Shown one piece after another: positions 54,970-63,360 of a DNA stretch of 64,000 bases. The first letter of the stretch is position 1. Each line of letters starts with the position of its first letter. Origin of the DNA: Flavobacterium yafengii (GTDB lineage: Bacteria > Bacteroidota > Bacteroidia > Flavobacteriales > Flavobacteriaceae). Position numbers and translations under genes: made by a program. Location of the stretch: NCBI RefSeq assembly GCF_030010375.1, contig NZ_JASCRY010000002.1, positions 496,001-560,000 of the forward strand, written 5' to 3'. The notes under the pieces are model-generated. The model ran no database searches and was not told the origin of the DNA. It saw only the letters and a list, made by a program, of their open reading frames with translations.

Positions 54970-56193
54970 TTATATAATGTTTTGAATAGTAATTTGTGTT
55001 TCTTTTACTAGTTTTTCGGATGGAATGTTGCTTTCTAATGCTTTCAATATCATTTTGTCTATTAACTCGGCAACTTTTGGCCAAACCGGGGTTTGAGGCA
55101 GTGTCAAAGCAGTTTCGTGTAACATTTCTAATTTGTGATAAAAAGGAATGGTTTTATTGATTTCGGGATCATTCCAAGTCGATTTTCGACAGCCAATTCC
55201 TCCTTCATTAGTCAATAATTTATCGCTTTCTGCTGTGGTGGCAAATCGCAGAAAATCGTACGCCAGCTTTTGATGTTTGCTTCCGGTGCCAATGGTGTAC
55301 AACCAATACACATTCAAAGAAGCGGTTTCGTGGTTTTTGTCGTGCGGAAGTTCTGTAATATCTACCTTGCCTTTCACTTTCGACTCTTCGATTACTTCAC
55401 ACATGGATGCAAAGCCAAACCAGTTGATGGACATTGCAACTTCTCCTTTGGCGAAAGCCATTCCTGCTTCTACAGAACCAAAATCTTTTGATTGTGGATG
55501 AACCGCTTTCGGATTATTGGCAATAGTTCTATAATAATCCAATGCCGCAACGGCTTCGGGACGGTTTATGTCAATTTTATTTCGGGAATTCAATAAGGAA
55601 CCTCCTCTGGTCCAAATCAGTAAACAAAAAATAAAAACCATATTGTGCCCGTCGGGATAATTGGCAAAAACACATCCGTAAAGATTTTTTTCGGGTCTGT
55701 TAAAAAACTCAGCTATTTGGGTGAATTCCTCCCATGTTTTTGGAGGATGCAATTCATAGCCAAATTTACTTTTGAATTTTTGTTGTTCAATAGGATTCTC
55801 AAACAAATCTTTTCTAAAAATCAAGCATTCTGGGCCATCATGAAAAGGAAGCCCGTAAGTGCCTTTATTGATTTGTTGTAAACGCAATAAAGATTGATGC
55901 CAACCATCAGGATAATTTTGAGGGGCATTTTCGGCAATCAATGGATTTAAATCCAGAACCGCTTGTTGATTGGCCGCATCAAAAATCCAATCAGTATTGA
56001 GATGGGCAATATCCCAATTTCCGTTTTGTAAACCCTTTTTTGTGATGGTTTCTTCGTAAAGATCATGCAATTCCAAAGGAACCATTTCGGCTTCAATAGT
56101 GATATTGTTTTTTATGCAAAAAAAATCCCATAGCTTTTGTAGTGTACTTTCAAAAGGATCAAATTTTCTGACAGCGATTCTTAATTTTTCCAT
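54970..56193 (-). CDS. Solute-binding-protein-fold protein without signal peptide (first)
   Basis: 407 residues from ATG 56193, which overlaps the stop of the CoA-transferase gene by one base (TAATG). The fold is that of family-1 sugar-binding proteins of ABC importers: GNWDIAHLNTDWIFDAANQQ, GTYGLPFHDGPECLIFRKDL, PKTWEEFTQIAEFF, AGMAFAKGEVAMSINWFG and AYDFLRFATTAESDKLLTNE. There is no hydrophobic leader or lipobox: it starts MEKLRIAVRKFDPFESTLQK. No ABC permease or ATPase is present. So it likely works in the cytoplasm as a ligand carrier or sensor for the enzymes encoded beside it. It differs strongly from the second such protein at 58475. Confidence 0.85.
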   Translation of the reverse strand: MEKLRIAVRKFDPFESTLQKLWDFFCIKNNITIEAEMVPLELHDLYEETITKKGLQNGNWDIAHLNTDWIFDAANQQAVLDLNPLIAENAPQNYPDGWHQSLLRLQQINKGTYGLPFHDGPECLIFRKDLFENPIEQQKFKSKFGYELHPPKTWEEFTQIAEFFNRPEKNLYGCVFANYPDGHNMVFIFCLLIWTRGGSLLNSRNKIDINRPEAVAALDYYRTIANNPKAVHPQSKDFGSVEAGMAFAKGEVAMSINWFGFASMCEVIEESKVKGKVDITELPHDKNHETASLNVYWLYTIGTGSKHQKLAYDFLRFATTAESDKLLTNEGGIGCRKSTWNDPEINKTIPFYHKLEMLHETALTLPQTPVWPKVAELIDKMILKALESNIPSEKLVKETQITIQNII

Positions 56194-57332
56194 TAGCAAT
56201 CAATAAATTCTTTAATAATTCGCTCGTTGTCTTCGCCAAGTTTTGGAGAGCCTTTGCTTGAAATAAAATACTCACCGTCAATTTTGATCGGACATCGGGT
56301 TGTTTTATACGAATAGCCATCCAGCATTTGAACTTGCTGTGTAAACTCTAAAACTTTAAATCCATCTTCTGCAAAAAGTTCCTGATAGTTCAGCACTTTG
56401 GCGCACCAAATATCAGCCGGTTCTAGAATGTCTAGCCAAAACTGAGTGTTTTCTGTTTGTAAATGAGTGGCTAGAATATTTTTTATTTCGTCTCTTAGAG
56501 TAAATTTATTCTCGGGAAATTGCAATAATGCATCACATTTTAAAAGCGAAGCCAAAACAGGAATGGATCCCATAGCCAAAGCTAAATAGCCATTTTGAGT
56601 TTTGTAAATACCGTACGGTGCTCCCAAATAAGCATGAGCATTGTTGCTTTTTGTTCGAACGGGTAATTGGCCACCGTCATTAAAAAAAGTGGTAATGGTT
56701 TCAAACTGAAAATCAAAGGCCGATTCCAACATACTTACTTGAACCATTGCTCCAATAGTATGAGTTGCTTTTCTGTATAAAGCCGCTAGAATTCCTTGTG
56801 CCAAATGAGCCCCAGCCAGCATGTCCACAATTGATAATCCCATTGGTACGGGACCATCGTCTTGATTGCCGCTCAGCCACGTTAAAGCGGTTAGTGATTG
56901 TAATAATAAATCCTGTCCCGGAAAATTTTTTAACTCGGATTTAGTATCGTAGCCGGAGATTTCGGCATAGATGATATTAGGATTGATTTTTTTTACTTCA
57001 TCATAACTCAAACCCACGCGTTCCATCACGCCAGGTCTAAAATTATGCATTACTACATCGGCTTTCGCTACTAATTTTTTTAATTTTTCGAGTTCTGATG
57101 GTTGTTTAAAATCAATGGCAAATGATTCTTTGTTTCTATTAATGGTATGAAAAACGGAAGATTCTCCGTTCATTATCAAATCAGAAGTATAAAGAGTTCG
57201 ACAGATGTCTCCAGTGCCGGGTTTTTCAATTTTTATAACACGAGCGCCTAAATCAGCCAATCGTAAACTGGCCGATGGACCTGAAAGGAATTGGCTAAAA
57301 TCTACTATTAAATAGTCTTCTAATGGTTTCAT
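56193..57332 (-). CDS. CaiB/BaiF class III CoA-transferase (first)
   Basis: Moves CoA between carboxylic acids in the cytoplasm. 379 residues; N-terminal MKPLEDYLIVDFSQFLSGPS then ASLRLADLGARVIKIEKPG is typical. The conserved Asp that carries the acyl group lies in FPGQDLLLQSLTALTWLSG (compare RPGFD in formyl-CoA transferase). HNFRPGVMERVGLSYDEVKK and MGLSIVDMLAGAHLAQGILA are further family segments. It directly follows the second copy with no gap (57333/57332) and they look about half identical, so this is a tandem duplication. Its stop overlaps the next gene. Substrate unknown; an aldonic or keto acid is plausible in this setting. Confidence 0.92.
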   Translation of the reverse strand: MKPLEDYLIVDFSQFLSGPSASLRLADLGARVIKIEKPGTGDICRTLYTSDLIMNGESSVFHTINRNKESFAIDFKQPSELEKLKKLVAKADVVMHNFRPGVMERVGLSYDEVKKINPNIIYAEISGYDTKSELKNFPGQDLLLQSLTALTWLSGNQDDGPVPMGLSIVDMLAGAHLAQGILAALYRKATHTIGAMVQVSMLESAFDFQFETITTFFNDGGQLPVRTKSNNAHAYLGAPYGIYKTQNGYLALAMGSIPVLASLLKCDALLQFPENKFTLRDEIKNILATHLQTENTQFWLDILEPADIWCAKVLNYQELFAEDGFKVLEFTQQVQMLDGYSYKTTRCPIKIDGEYFISSKGSPKLGEDNERIIKEFIDC

Positions 57333-58478
57333 TTATTCGTTTAAAAATTGTTTGTGTATTGTTGCATTGTCTTCTCCAACTTTTGGAGCCGCTTTTGTGC
57401 TTGCCAGAATTTCGCCATCCAATTGGATAGGGCTTCTGGTGGTAACCAAAGTTTCTCCAGCCGAATTTTTTACGGTTTGTTTTAATTGTAATTCATTGAC
57501 AAAAGCTTGATTGTTTAGTTCTTCGTAATTGAGAATTTTTCCACACCAAATCCCTTCTTTTTGCAGTAAATACAGCCAATAATCAGCAGTTTGTTTAAGC
57601 AGTTTGTCGCTTAATATATTTCGTATTTCATCTCTTTTAGAAAACCATTGCTGTTTATCAGCGTATTTTTTGAAATCGATTGCTAAAACATTTCCAATTA
57701 AAAGTAAATCGCCCATGGCCAACGAAATGTAACCATCTTGAGTTTGATAAATACCATAAGGAGCGCTCAAAAAGGCGTGTGCACTTCCTTTTACATCACC
57801 TCTTTCAGGTTGTTGCCCACCGTCATTTAAATAAGAAGTTATCGCTTCGAACTGAACATCCAAAACAGATTCCAACAAACTCACTTCTATCAAAACTCCT
57901 TTTCCTGTCTTTGCTCTTTTGAGTAATGCTGCTAAAATTCCCTGAACAAAATGATTCCCGCACATTAGATCGGCTACTGCCAAACCAAAAGGAACTGGTC
58001 CTTGGCTCTTTCTGCCGCTTAACCAGCTTAATCCAGAGAGGGATTGTAATAGCAAGTCCTGTCCTGGTTTTTTAGCCCATGGTCCTTTATCGCCGTAACC
58101 TGTAATGGTTCCGTAAATTATTCTTGAATTAATAGCTAATGCATCTGCAAAGGTTAGACCGATTTTTTCCATTACACCAGGTCTGAAATTATGGGTCATA
58201 ATATCCGCTTTGGCAATGAGCTTTTTTACTAAAATTAGATCCTCGGGGTTTTTAAGGTCGGCCGCAAATGATTCTTTATTTCGGTTGATGGTATGAAACA
58301 ATAAACTACTTTCATCAACAAAAAGATCTTTGATGCTCAGTTGTCTGCAAGCTTCTCCTTTTATAGGACGTTCAATTTTGATGACTCTGGCACCTAAATC
58401 GGCTAATTTTAATCCGGCAGAAGGTCCAGCCAAAAACTGACAAAATTCTAATACGACTAATCCATCTAATGGTTTCAT
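57333..58478 (-). CDS. CaiB/BaiF class III CoA-transferase (second)
   Basis: Paralogue of the protein at 56193, 381 residues: MKPLDGLVVLEFCQFLAGPS, AGLKLADLGARVIKIERP, HNFRPGVMEKIGLTFADALA. The catalytic Asp is in KPGQDLLLQSLSGLSWLSG, so both copies look active; two active copies may form a heteromer or act on two acids. Its ATG overlaps the end of the preceding solute-binding gene by four bases (ATGA), a sign of coupled translation. Class III enzymes are interlocked homodimers; whether these two pair with each other is an open question. Confidence 0.92.
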   Translation of the reverse strand: MKPLDGLVVLEFCQFLAGPSAGLKLADLGARVIKIERPIKGEACRQLSIKDLFVDESSLLFHTINRNKESFAADLKNPEDLILVKKLIAKADIMTHNFRPGVMEKIGLTFADALAINSRIIYGTITGYGDKGPWAKKPGQDLLLQSLSGLSWLSGRKSQGPVPFGLAVADLMCGNHFVQGILAALLKRAKTGKGVLIEVSLLESVLDVQFEAITSYLNDGGQQPERGDVKGSAHAFLSAPYGIYQTQDGYISLAMGDLLLIGNVLAIDFKKYADKQQWFSKRDEIRNILSDKLLKQTADYWLYLLQKEGIWCGKILNYEELNNQAFVNELQLKQTVKNSAGETLVTTRSPIQLDGEILASTKAAPKVGEDNATIHKQFLNE

Positions 58479-59623
58479 GCGGTTTTTAAGTTTAAAGACT
58501 TCGTGTAAAGTGTGTTCATTTCTTCCAAAACCAAATTTTCGTTACCGCCATTCATCAAATAATCACGCACCACGTCACCGGCATGGTCTTGAAAATACAT
58601 GTGTCCGGAATATCTTGGACGCAAGAAAGCTCTTTCTAAGGTTGGTAAAGTATTTTTAAAATAATCATGTGTCAACTGGTTGATTCGATCGCTTTTCCAT
58701 GCTTGCAGGTGCCCCGGTTGTCCTCCATTATCGGCAAAAATGTTTTGTTGAACTTGGGATGAAGCTGTAAATTCAGCATATTTGATGGCCTCAGGAATAT
58801 GTTGACTAAATGAGGAAACTGCTAAACCCGTTCCTCCTAATGAGCTAATCATTGGTTGGTTGTTCAAACGCACCAAATCATAAAAATGAAGCAAATTTTT
58901 GCTATATCCTGTTCGGGAATAATTGGAATATCCGTAAGCGAAAGGGCAGTAGGCGATTTGATCAGAATTTACCATTGCTTCATAAATCTGAATTGGATTT
59001 CGGTTAAAATTAGCTGGATCTATTAGTTGTGTTAATTCTCTGAACAGTTGCAAAGCTTTTTTACCAGTTTCCAAAGAGATTACTTTTTCTTCCGATTGAA
59101 ATGGAGCTTCACCCAAACTGCAGCAGTACATATAGAAACTCATCAAAATATCAACAGGAATTCCGGCAAAACCGACCAATCCTTTTTTGGCCAGAGCCAA
59201 TAAATCCTCATAAGTTTGAGGGACTTTTAACGCTTTTTTTTCTAAAATGTCTAATCGAGCCGCTGCCACCGGAGTAGCCGCATCGATTGGTAAGGCCCAT
59301 AGTTTGCCACCAAAAACATAACTTCCGTAAGAACGGCCAACAGTATTTATTTCTTGATCTTTTATATAGTCTGGAGAAAGATGATCTGATAGAGGGAGGA
59401 TCGCATTAGTTTGTGCTCCAAAACCCGTCCATGGATGATCAATAACCAATAGGTCAAATCTCTTGGCTAAATCTTCTATGGAGGCATCGGCGAATTCTTG
59501 TAAACTTCTTTTTTCCCAGCTAATCTCAATTTCTGGATTTAGTTCGGTAAAACGCTGAGATGTTGCTACCATTGGTAGCAAGCCTCTGGTGTGATTCCAA
59601 GTTATTCCTTTTAATCTCTTCAT
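58475..59623 (-). CDS. Solute-binding-protein-fold protein without signal peptide (second)
   Basis: First gene of the - strand operon, 382 residues. It begins MKRLKGITWNHTRGLLPMVA, which looks like the mature start of an ABC sugar-binding protein with the whole leader absent. Further family segments: RFDLLVIDHPWTGFGAQTNA, GSYVFGGKLWALPIDAATP, PQTYEDLLALAKKG and ISSLGGTGLAVSSFSQHIPE. GQPGHLQAWKSDRINQLTHD and the closing helix complete the fold. It has no lipobox and no membrane segment, and no transporter genes accompany it. I recall proteins with the same ITW-x-H-x-RG start next to CoA-transferases in unrelated bacteria, which would make this a conserved pair; that needs a search. Function unknown. 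Confidence 0.85.
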   Translation of the reverse strand: MKRLKGITWNHTRGLLPMVATSQRFTELNPEIEISWEKRSLQEFADASIEDLAKRFDLLVIDHPWTGFGAQTNAILPLSDHLSPDYIKDQEINTVGRSYGSYVFGGKLWALPIDAATPVAAARLDILEKKALKVPQTYEDLLALAKKGLVGFAGIPVDILMSFYMYCCSLGEAPFQSEEKVISLETGKKALQLFRELTQLIDPANFNRNPIQIYEAMVNSDQIAYCPFAYGYSNYSRTGYSKNLLHFYDLVRLNNQPMISSLGGTGLAVSSFSQHIPEAIKYAEFTASSQVQQNIFADNGGQPGHLQAWKSDRINQLTHDYFKNTLPTLERAFLRPRYSGHMYFQDHAGDVVRDYLMNGGNENLVLEEMNTLYTKSLNLKTA

Positions 59624-59684
59624 TTTATTTCTTGTAATTAGTATTTATGGTGTCACTTTGTATGTAAAAAAGTCAAAATGACAA

Positions 59685-59733
59685 TTACAAATGTAAAAAT
59701 AAGATTGGATTGTGCAATATTTACAAATGTAAA
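59685..59733. promoter_or_regulatory. Two TTACA-AA-TGTAA operator-like inverted repeats
   Basis: TTACAAATGTAA (59685-59696) and TTTACAAATGTAAA (59720-59733; arms extend to 8 bp) lie about 36 bp apart, near whole helical turns, 62-110 bp before the solute-binding gene start. This looks like a paired regulator site for the - strand operon. Confidence 0.5.
59688..59718 (-). promoter_or_regulatory. Probable promoter of the - strand operon
   Basis: On the - strand ATTG (59718-59715), 19 nt, then TACATTTG (59695-59688), which matches TAnnTTTG. Transcription would start about 60 bp before the ATG at 59623. The -7 box lies within an operator-like repeat, so a bound regulator would block it. Confidence 0.45.
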
Positions 59734-60068
59734 TAATACACTTTAACATGAAGGAGTTGATCGTTTTGTTTTGTTTTTACCCCTTCCAATGCCTCGAAAG
59801 GCTCTATAGAATAGGATGCCGAAAAAGAAAATGTATTGTTTTTTACTTCTAAAAAAAGTAAATTACTGTTTTTACTGTAAAAATAAACCGCTTTACTCGT
59901 CTGTTTTTATGGAATGTATAATTTTTACTAAGGCCTTTTTTATTTAAATTAGCTAATTTTTTGTACATTTTATCTTTAACATTTATTTTATAAAATGTTT
60001 AATTTAATAATACTTTTTTTATATTATCTGTTTATTTATCTTGGAAATTTAAAATAATATTTGAAAAG

Positions 60069-60099
60069 TTTGGAATATATATATTATAAAGTATATTTG
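60069..60099 (+). promoter_or_regulatory. Probable promoter of the hexuronate-type MFS gene
   Basis: TTTG (60069-60072), 19 nt, then TATATTTG (60092-60099), a full match to the Bacteroidota -33/-7 pattern. It leaves a leader of about 175 nt before the ATG at 60282. Confidence 0.6.
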
Positions 60100-60113
60100 T
60101 GCAATCGATTACA
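60100..60113. promoter_or_regulatory. LacI/GntR-type operator-like palindrome
   Basis: TGCAATCGATTACA, a near palindrome around AATCGATT, touches the end of the -7 box and covers the expected transcription start. That position suits a repressor. The core is typical of LacI-family sites; the regulator itself is not in the window. Confidence 0.5.
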
Positions 60114-60281
60114 TTACATATTAGCTCAATTTAGAATTTCTTGTAAAAGCACTCTAATAGATTAATTTTAAGGACAGTGTTTTATTTTAATATGAAGTTG
60201 GATTTTATTGCAATTTTTTTAGTGAATCAAGGTGTAGTCAAAACTAATTTAATATTTAACTTTCTATAAATAATTGAAACT

Positions 60282-61727
60282 ATGAACGAAAAGAATAAAG
60301 CTATTGGTAACTACCGCTGGTCAATTTGTGGTTTGCTCTTTTTTGCGACTACCATCAACTACTTGGACAGGCAAGTGCTTTCTTTGACATGGAGCGATTT
60401 TATTGCCCCTGAGTTCCACTGGACCAATAATGATTATGGAAATATTACGGCATTATTTTCTATTTTTTATGCAATATCTTTATTATTTGCAGGAAGATTT
60501 GTGGATTGGTTGGATACTAAAAAAGGATTTCTTTGGGCTATTGGAATATGGTCTATAGGGGCTTGTTTACATGCATTTTGTGGTATTGCAACAGCAGGAA
60601 TAATAACTGGTGAATGGTTTGTTGGTTTTGAAGGAGCAAAAGAAGCAATTCGGAATGTTAATGATACAGGGATGGTAATTAATGTGAGTGTTACCTTATT
60701 TATATTTGCTCGTTTTGTTTTGGCAGTAGGTGAGGCTGGAAATTTCCCTGCCGCTATTAAAACAACAGCTGAATATTTTCCTAAAAAAGACAGAGCATTC
60801 TCTACCAGTATCTTTAATGCAGGTGCCACCGTTGGAGCATTAGCTGCTCCAATATCTATTCCATTTATTGCAAAATCTTTTGGTTGGGAAATGGCGTTTA
60901 TTATTATTGGAGCCTTAGGTTTTGTTTGGATGGGATTTTGGGTTTTTATGTATGATAAGCCTGATAACCATATAAAAGTTAGTGCGGCTGAATTGGAATA
61001 TATCCAGCAAGATGATATTGCCGATAGTAAACTAGAAGGTTACGTGCCCGAAACTAGTACCAAAGTATCTCTTATGGATTGTTTTAAGTATAAGCAAACT
61101 TGGGCTTTCGCTTTTGGTAAGTTTATGACAGATGGTGTGTGGTGGTTCTTCTTATTTTGGACTCCAGCTTATTTAAGCTCTGTTTACGGAATGGATTCTA
61201 CTGAAGCCGCTTTACCATTATTTGTTCTATACATGATTACCTTGCTTTCTATTATTGGAGGTTGGTTACCAACTTATTTTGTTGAAAAAAAAGGAATGAA
61301 TCCTTATGAAGGTAGAATGCGAGCTATGTTAATTTTTGCATTCTTTCCATTATTGGCCTTAATTGCACAGCCTTTGGGACATATTAGCTATTGGTTACCA
61401 GTAATTATAATTGGTATTTCAGGTGCAGCTCACCAATCTTGGTCAGCAAATATCTTTACAACAGTTGGAGATATGTTCCCGAAAAAGGCAATTGCTACCA
61501 TTACAGGTATTGGTGGTTTAGCTGGAGGTATTGGCTCTACCATGATCAATAAAGGTTCGGGACTTTTATTTGATTATACCCAAGAAACTAATATGGATTT
61601 TATGGGCTTTCAAGGTATTGAAGCTGGATACTTTATTATTTTCTCCATTTGTGCGGTTTGTTACTTAACAGGTTGGGTTGTGATGAAATCACTAGTGCCT
61701 AAATATGCTCCAATTACGGATTTGTAA
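60282..61727 (+). CDS. Hexuronate-type MFS transporter (ExuT-like, ACS family)
   Basis: Inner-membrane carrier, 481 residues and about 12 membrane segments. ExuT-like marks: TTINYLDRQVLSLTWSDFIA, FARFVLAVGEAGNFPAAIKT, TAEYFPKKDRAFSTSIFNAG and AAPISIPFIAKSFGWEMAFI. A segment of about 50 residues near GITTGEWFVGFEGAKEAIRN (IITGEWFVGFEGAKEAIRN) is an insertion between helices compared with E. coli ExuT, seen often in Bacteroidota members. Cargo is most likely galacturonate or glucuronate from pectin lyase and hydrolase products. It has its own promoter and operator and a terminator just after the stop, so it is a single-gene unit. Confidence 0.9.
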   Translation: MNEKNKAIGNYRWSICGLLFFATTINYLDRQVLSLTWSDFIAPEFHWTNNDYGNITALFSIFYAISLLFAGRFVDWLDTKKGFLWAIGIWSIGACLHAFCGIATAGIITGEWFVGFEGAKEAIRNVNDTGMVINVSVTLFIFARFVLAVGEAGNFPAAIKTTAEYFPKKDRAFSTSIFNAGATVGALAAPISIPFIAKSFGWEMAFIIIGALGFVWMGFWVFMYDKPDNHIKVSAAELEYIQQDDIADSKLEGYVPETSTKVSLMDCFKYKQTWAFAFGKFMTDGVWWFFLFWTPAYLSSVYGMDSTEAALPLFVLYMITLLSIIGGWLPTYFVEKKGMNPYEGRMRAMLIFAFFPLLALIAQPLGHISYWLPVIIIGISGAAHQSWSANIFTTVGDMFPKKAIATITGIGGLAGGIGSTMINKGSGLLFDYTQETNMDFMGFQGIEAGYFIIFSICAVCYLTGWVVMKSLVPKYAPITDL

Positions 61728-61751
61728 TAGGAAAAGTAAATAAGTTTCAAG

Positions 61752-61780
61752 AGGATAAAGCGAATGCTTTGTCCTTTTTT
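61752..61780 (+). terminator. Rho-independent terminator after the MFS gene
   Basis: GGATAAAGC (61753-61761), GAAT loop, GCTTTGTCC (61766-61774) with one G-U pair, then TTTTTT. It is 25 bp after the stop, the clearest terminator in the window. Confidence 0.8.
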
Positions 61781-61847
61781 GTGTTAAGTGCAAATCAAAA
61801 TTAAAGACCTTTGTTAGTCCTTTTTTTTTAAAAAGGGTAATTTTTAA

Positions 61848-62363
61848 ATGAAATTTGATTATAAAAACAGCAATGAAATAAAAAGTGCCCAAGCAATGAA
61901 GATATTGGATAGTTTTGGTGCAGGAGGTTCATTTACTGAATATTACGCTCTGGATTTTGCAGCCGATGTGGTATTGATGGGACATGATGGCCCGGGTCAT
62001 ATTACAACCGCCGAAGGTAAAACGAAAGTTCGTCCTCTAGGTGTTTATCATGGGAAAGTCGGTAGTGGTTTGTCTGTTGAAATGTAGGTTAGGAATGGTC
62101 CGGTTACGTTGCTTTCTGTAGTAGAATCCAACAATGGCAAATTACTCTTGCTGGTTGCTGAGTCAGAATCTGTAGCTGGTCCGATTTTACAAATAGGGAA
62201 TACCAACAGTCGGTATAAATTTTCAATCGGTGCACGAAAATTTGTGAACGATTAGAATAGTCATGGTCCTGCACATCATTGTGCGGTAGGTGTGGGTCAT
62301 ATTAGTTCAAAAATTGAAAAGCTGGGTCAATTACTCAATATGGAGGTTGTGAAAGTTTGTTAA
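61848..62363 (+). pseudogene. Remnant of a sugar isomerase (L-fucose/L-arabinose isomerase-like, COG2407)
   Basis: Only the C-terminal part of the gene remains, and it is broken by two in-frame TAG codons (62085-62087 and 62253-62255) before the natural TAA at 62361. Reading through gives family segments GGSFTEYYALDFAADVVLMG, HDGPGHITTAEGKTK, YHGKVGSGLSVEM-stop, [41 protein letters not shown]-stop-NSHGPAHHCAVGVGH and LGQLLNMEVVKVC. The second stop is where intact relatives have Trp (TGG to TAG). The N-terminal two thirds are gone: a TAA precedes the ATG at 61848 directly. No frameshift is seen in what remains, so the decay looks recent. An amber-recoding explanation is unlikely because the N-terminus is missing. 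Confidence 0.85.
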
Positions 62364-62545
62364 ACTTGCGAGATTCAAATAAAGGAAGTGAAATATGGTT
62401 TTTGATATAGGAAATCAATATGAAAAGGAATTTCAATGGTTTGTTTTAATAAATAATTTTACCCATTAAGTTGTATTATGCTTAATGAAAATTATTTGGA
62501 GCAATTATCGGTTTTTAATTATCATCTAAATTAAATATAAAAATT

Positions 62546-63310
62546 ATGTTTTCATTACAAAATAAAAAAGCGGTGGTTACTGGTGGAGGTAGCGGAATAG
62601 GGAAAGCAATTGCTGCTTTATTCGCAAAGCAAGGTGCCGAAGTGCATATTGTAGAATTAACCGAAGAAAGTGCCAAAGCGGCGGTTGAGGAAATAAAGGA
62701 AAATGGAGGAAAAGTGTTTTCTCATGCCTGTAATGTGGCCAATCAGCAAGAAGTATTGGCAACATTTGAAAAAATTGGTAACATCAACATTCTTGTCAAC
62801 AATGCAGGAATAGCACATGTGGGTAACGTGGAAACCACGCCAGAAGCCGACTTTGATCGCATTATGAATGTGAATGTAAAAGGGGTTTACAATTGTTTGC
62901 ATGCAGCAATCCCACAACTGCGCAATTCCGAAGGTAGCGTTATTGTAAACATGGCTTCCATTGCGGCTTGGGTAGGTATTCCGGATCGATTTGCTTATTC
63001 CACGGCCAAAGGAGCTGTAATGGCTATGACTTTATCGGTTGCCAAAGATTATATGGCCGAAAATATCCGTTGTAATTCCATTTCTCCTGCCAGAGTGCAT
63101 ACACCGTTTGTGGATGGATTCATTTCTAAGAATTATCCGGGAAAGGAAGCTGAAATGTTTGATAAACTATCTAAATCACAACCTATTGGTCGCATGGGGA
63201 AACCGGACGAAGTGGCGGCTTTGGCGTTATTCTTGTGCAGCGATGAAGCTGGTTTTATTACCGGTTGTGACTATCCTATTGACGGAGGATTTATTAAATT
63301 AAATAACTAA
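62546..63310 (+). CDS. SDR dehydrogenase, possibly 2-keto-3-deoxy-L-fuconate dehydrogenase
   Basis: Cytoplasmic NAD(P)-dependent short-chain dehydrogenase, 254 residues. The classical SDR set is present: VTGGGSGIGKA (cofactor loop, about 11-21), NNAG (85-88), catalytic Ser138, Tyr151 and Lys155 (MASIAAW... YSTAK) and the C-terminal GCDYPIDGGF. An acidic residue follows the second strand (IVELTE), favouring NAD+. The next gene encodes a FAH-family hydrolase, and that pair makes up the last two steps of the oxidative L-fucose route (oxidise 2-keto-3-deoxy-fuconate, then cut to pyruvate and lactate). L-rhamnose or L-galactonate routes use similar pairs. The dehydratase and lactonase steps would lie beyond the window. 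Confidence 0.88.
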   Translation: MFSLQNKKAVVTGGGSGIGKAIAALFAKQGAEVHIVELTEESAKAAVEEIKENGGKVFSHACNVANQQEVLATFEKIGNINILVNNAGIAHVGNVETTPEADFDRIMNVNVKGVYNCLHAAIPQLRNSEGSVIVNMASIAAWVGIPDRFAYSTAKGAVMAMTLSVAKDYMAENIRCNSISPARVHTPFVDGFISKNYPGKEAEMFDKLSKSQPIGRMGKPDEVAALALFLCSDEAGFITGCDYPIDGGFIKLNN

Positions 63311-63360
63311 GGTCACCTTATTCATACTATAAAAACAATTATACTAAAAAAATAAATAAA

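Larger units (their letters stand above)
59624..60281. other. 658-bp divergent control region
   Basis: Very AT-rich gap between the - strand operon and the + strand MFS gene, with no gene in it. It contains a probable promoter for each side and operator-like palindromes (listed separately). A further palindrome TTTTTACTGTAAAAA is at 59869-59883. Confidence 0.8.

Noticed and set aside
54970..59623. ABC sugar importer operon
   Set aside because: The two binding-protein-like genes would suggest it, but they lack signal peptides and no permease or ATPase gene is present.
61848..62363. TAG read through as an amino acid (recoding)
   Set aside because: The N-terminal two thirds of the protein are also missing and other genes here end with normal TAA/TAG stops, so decay is the simpler view.
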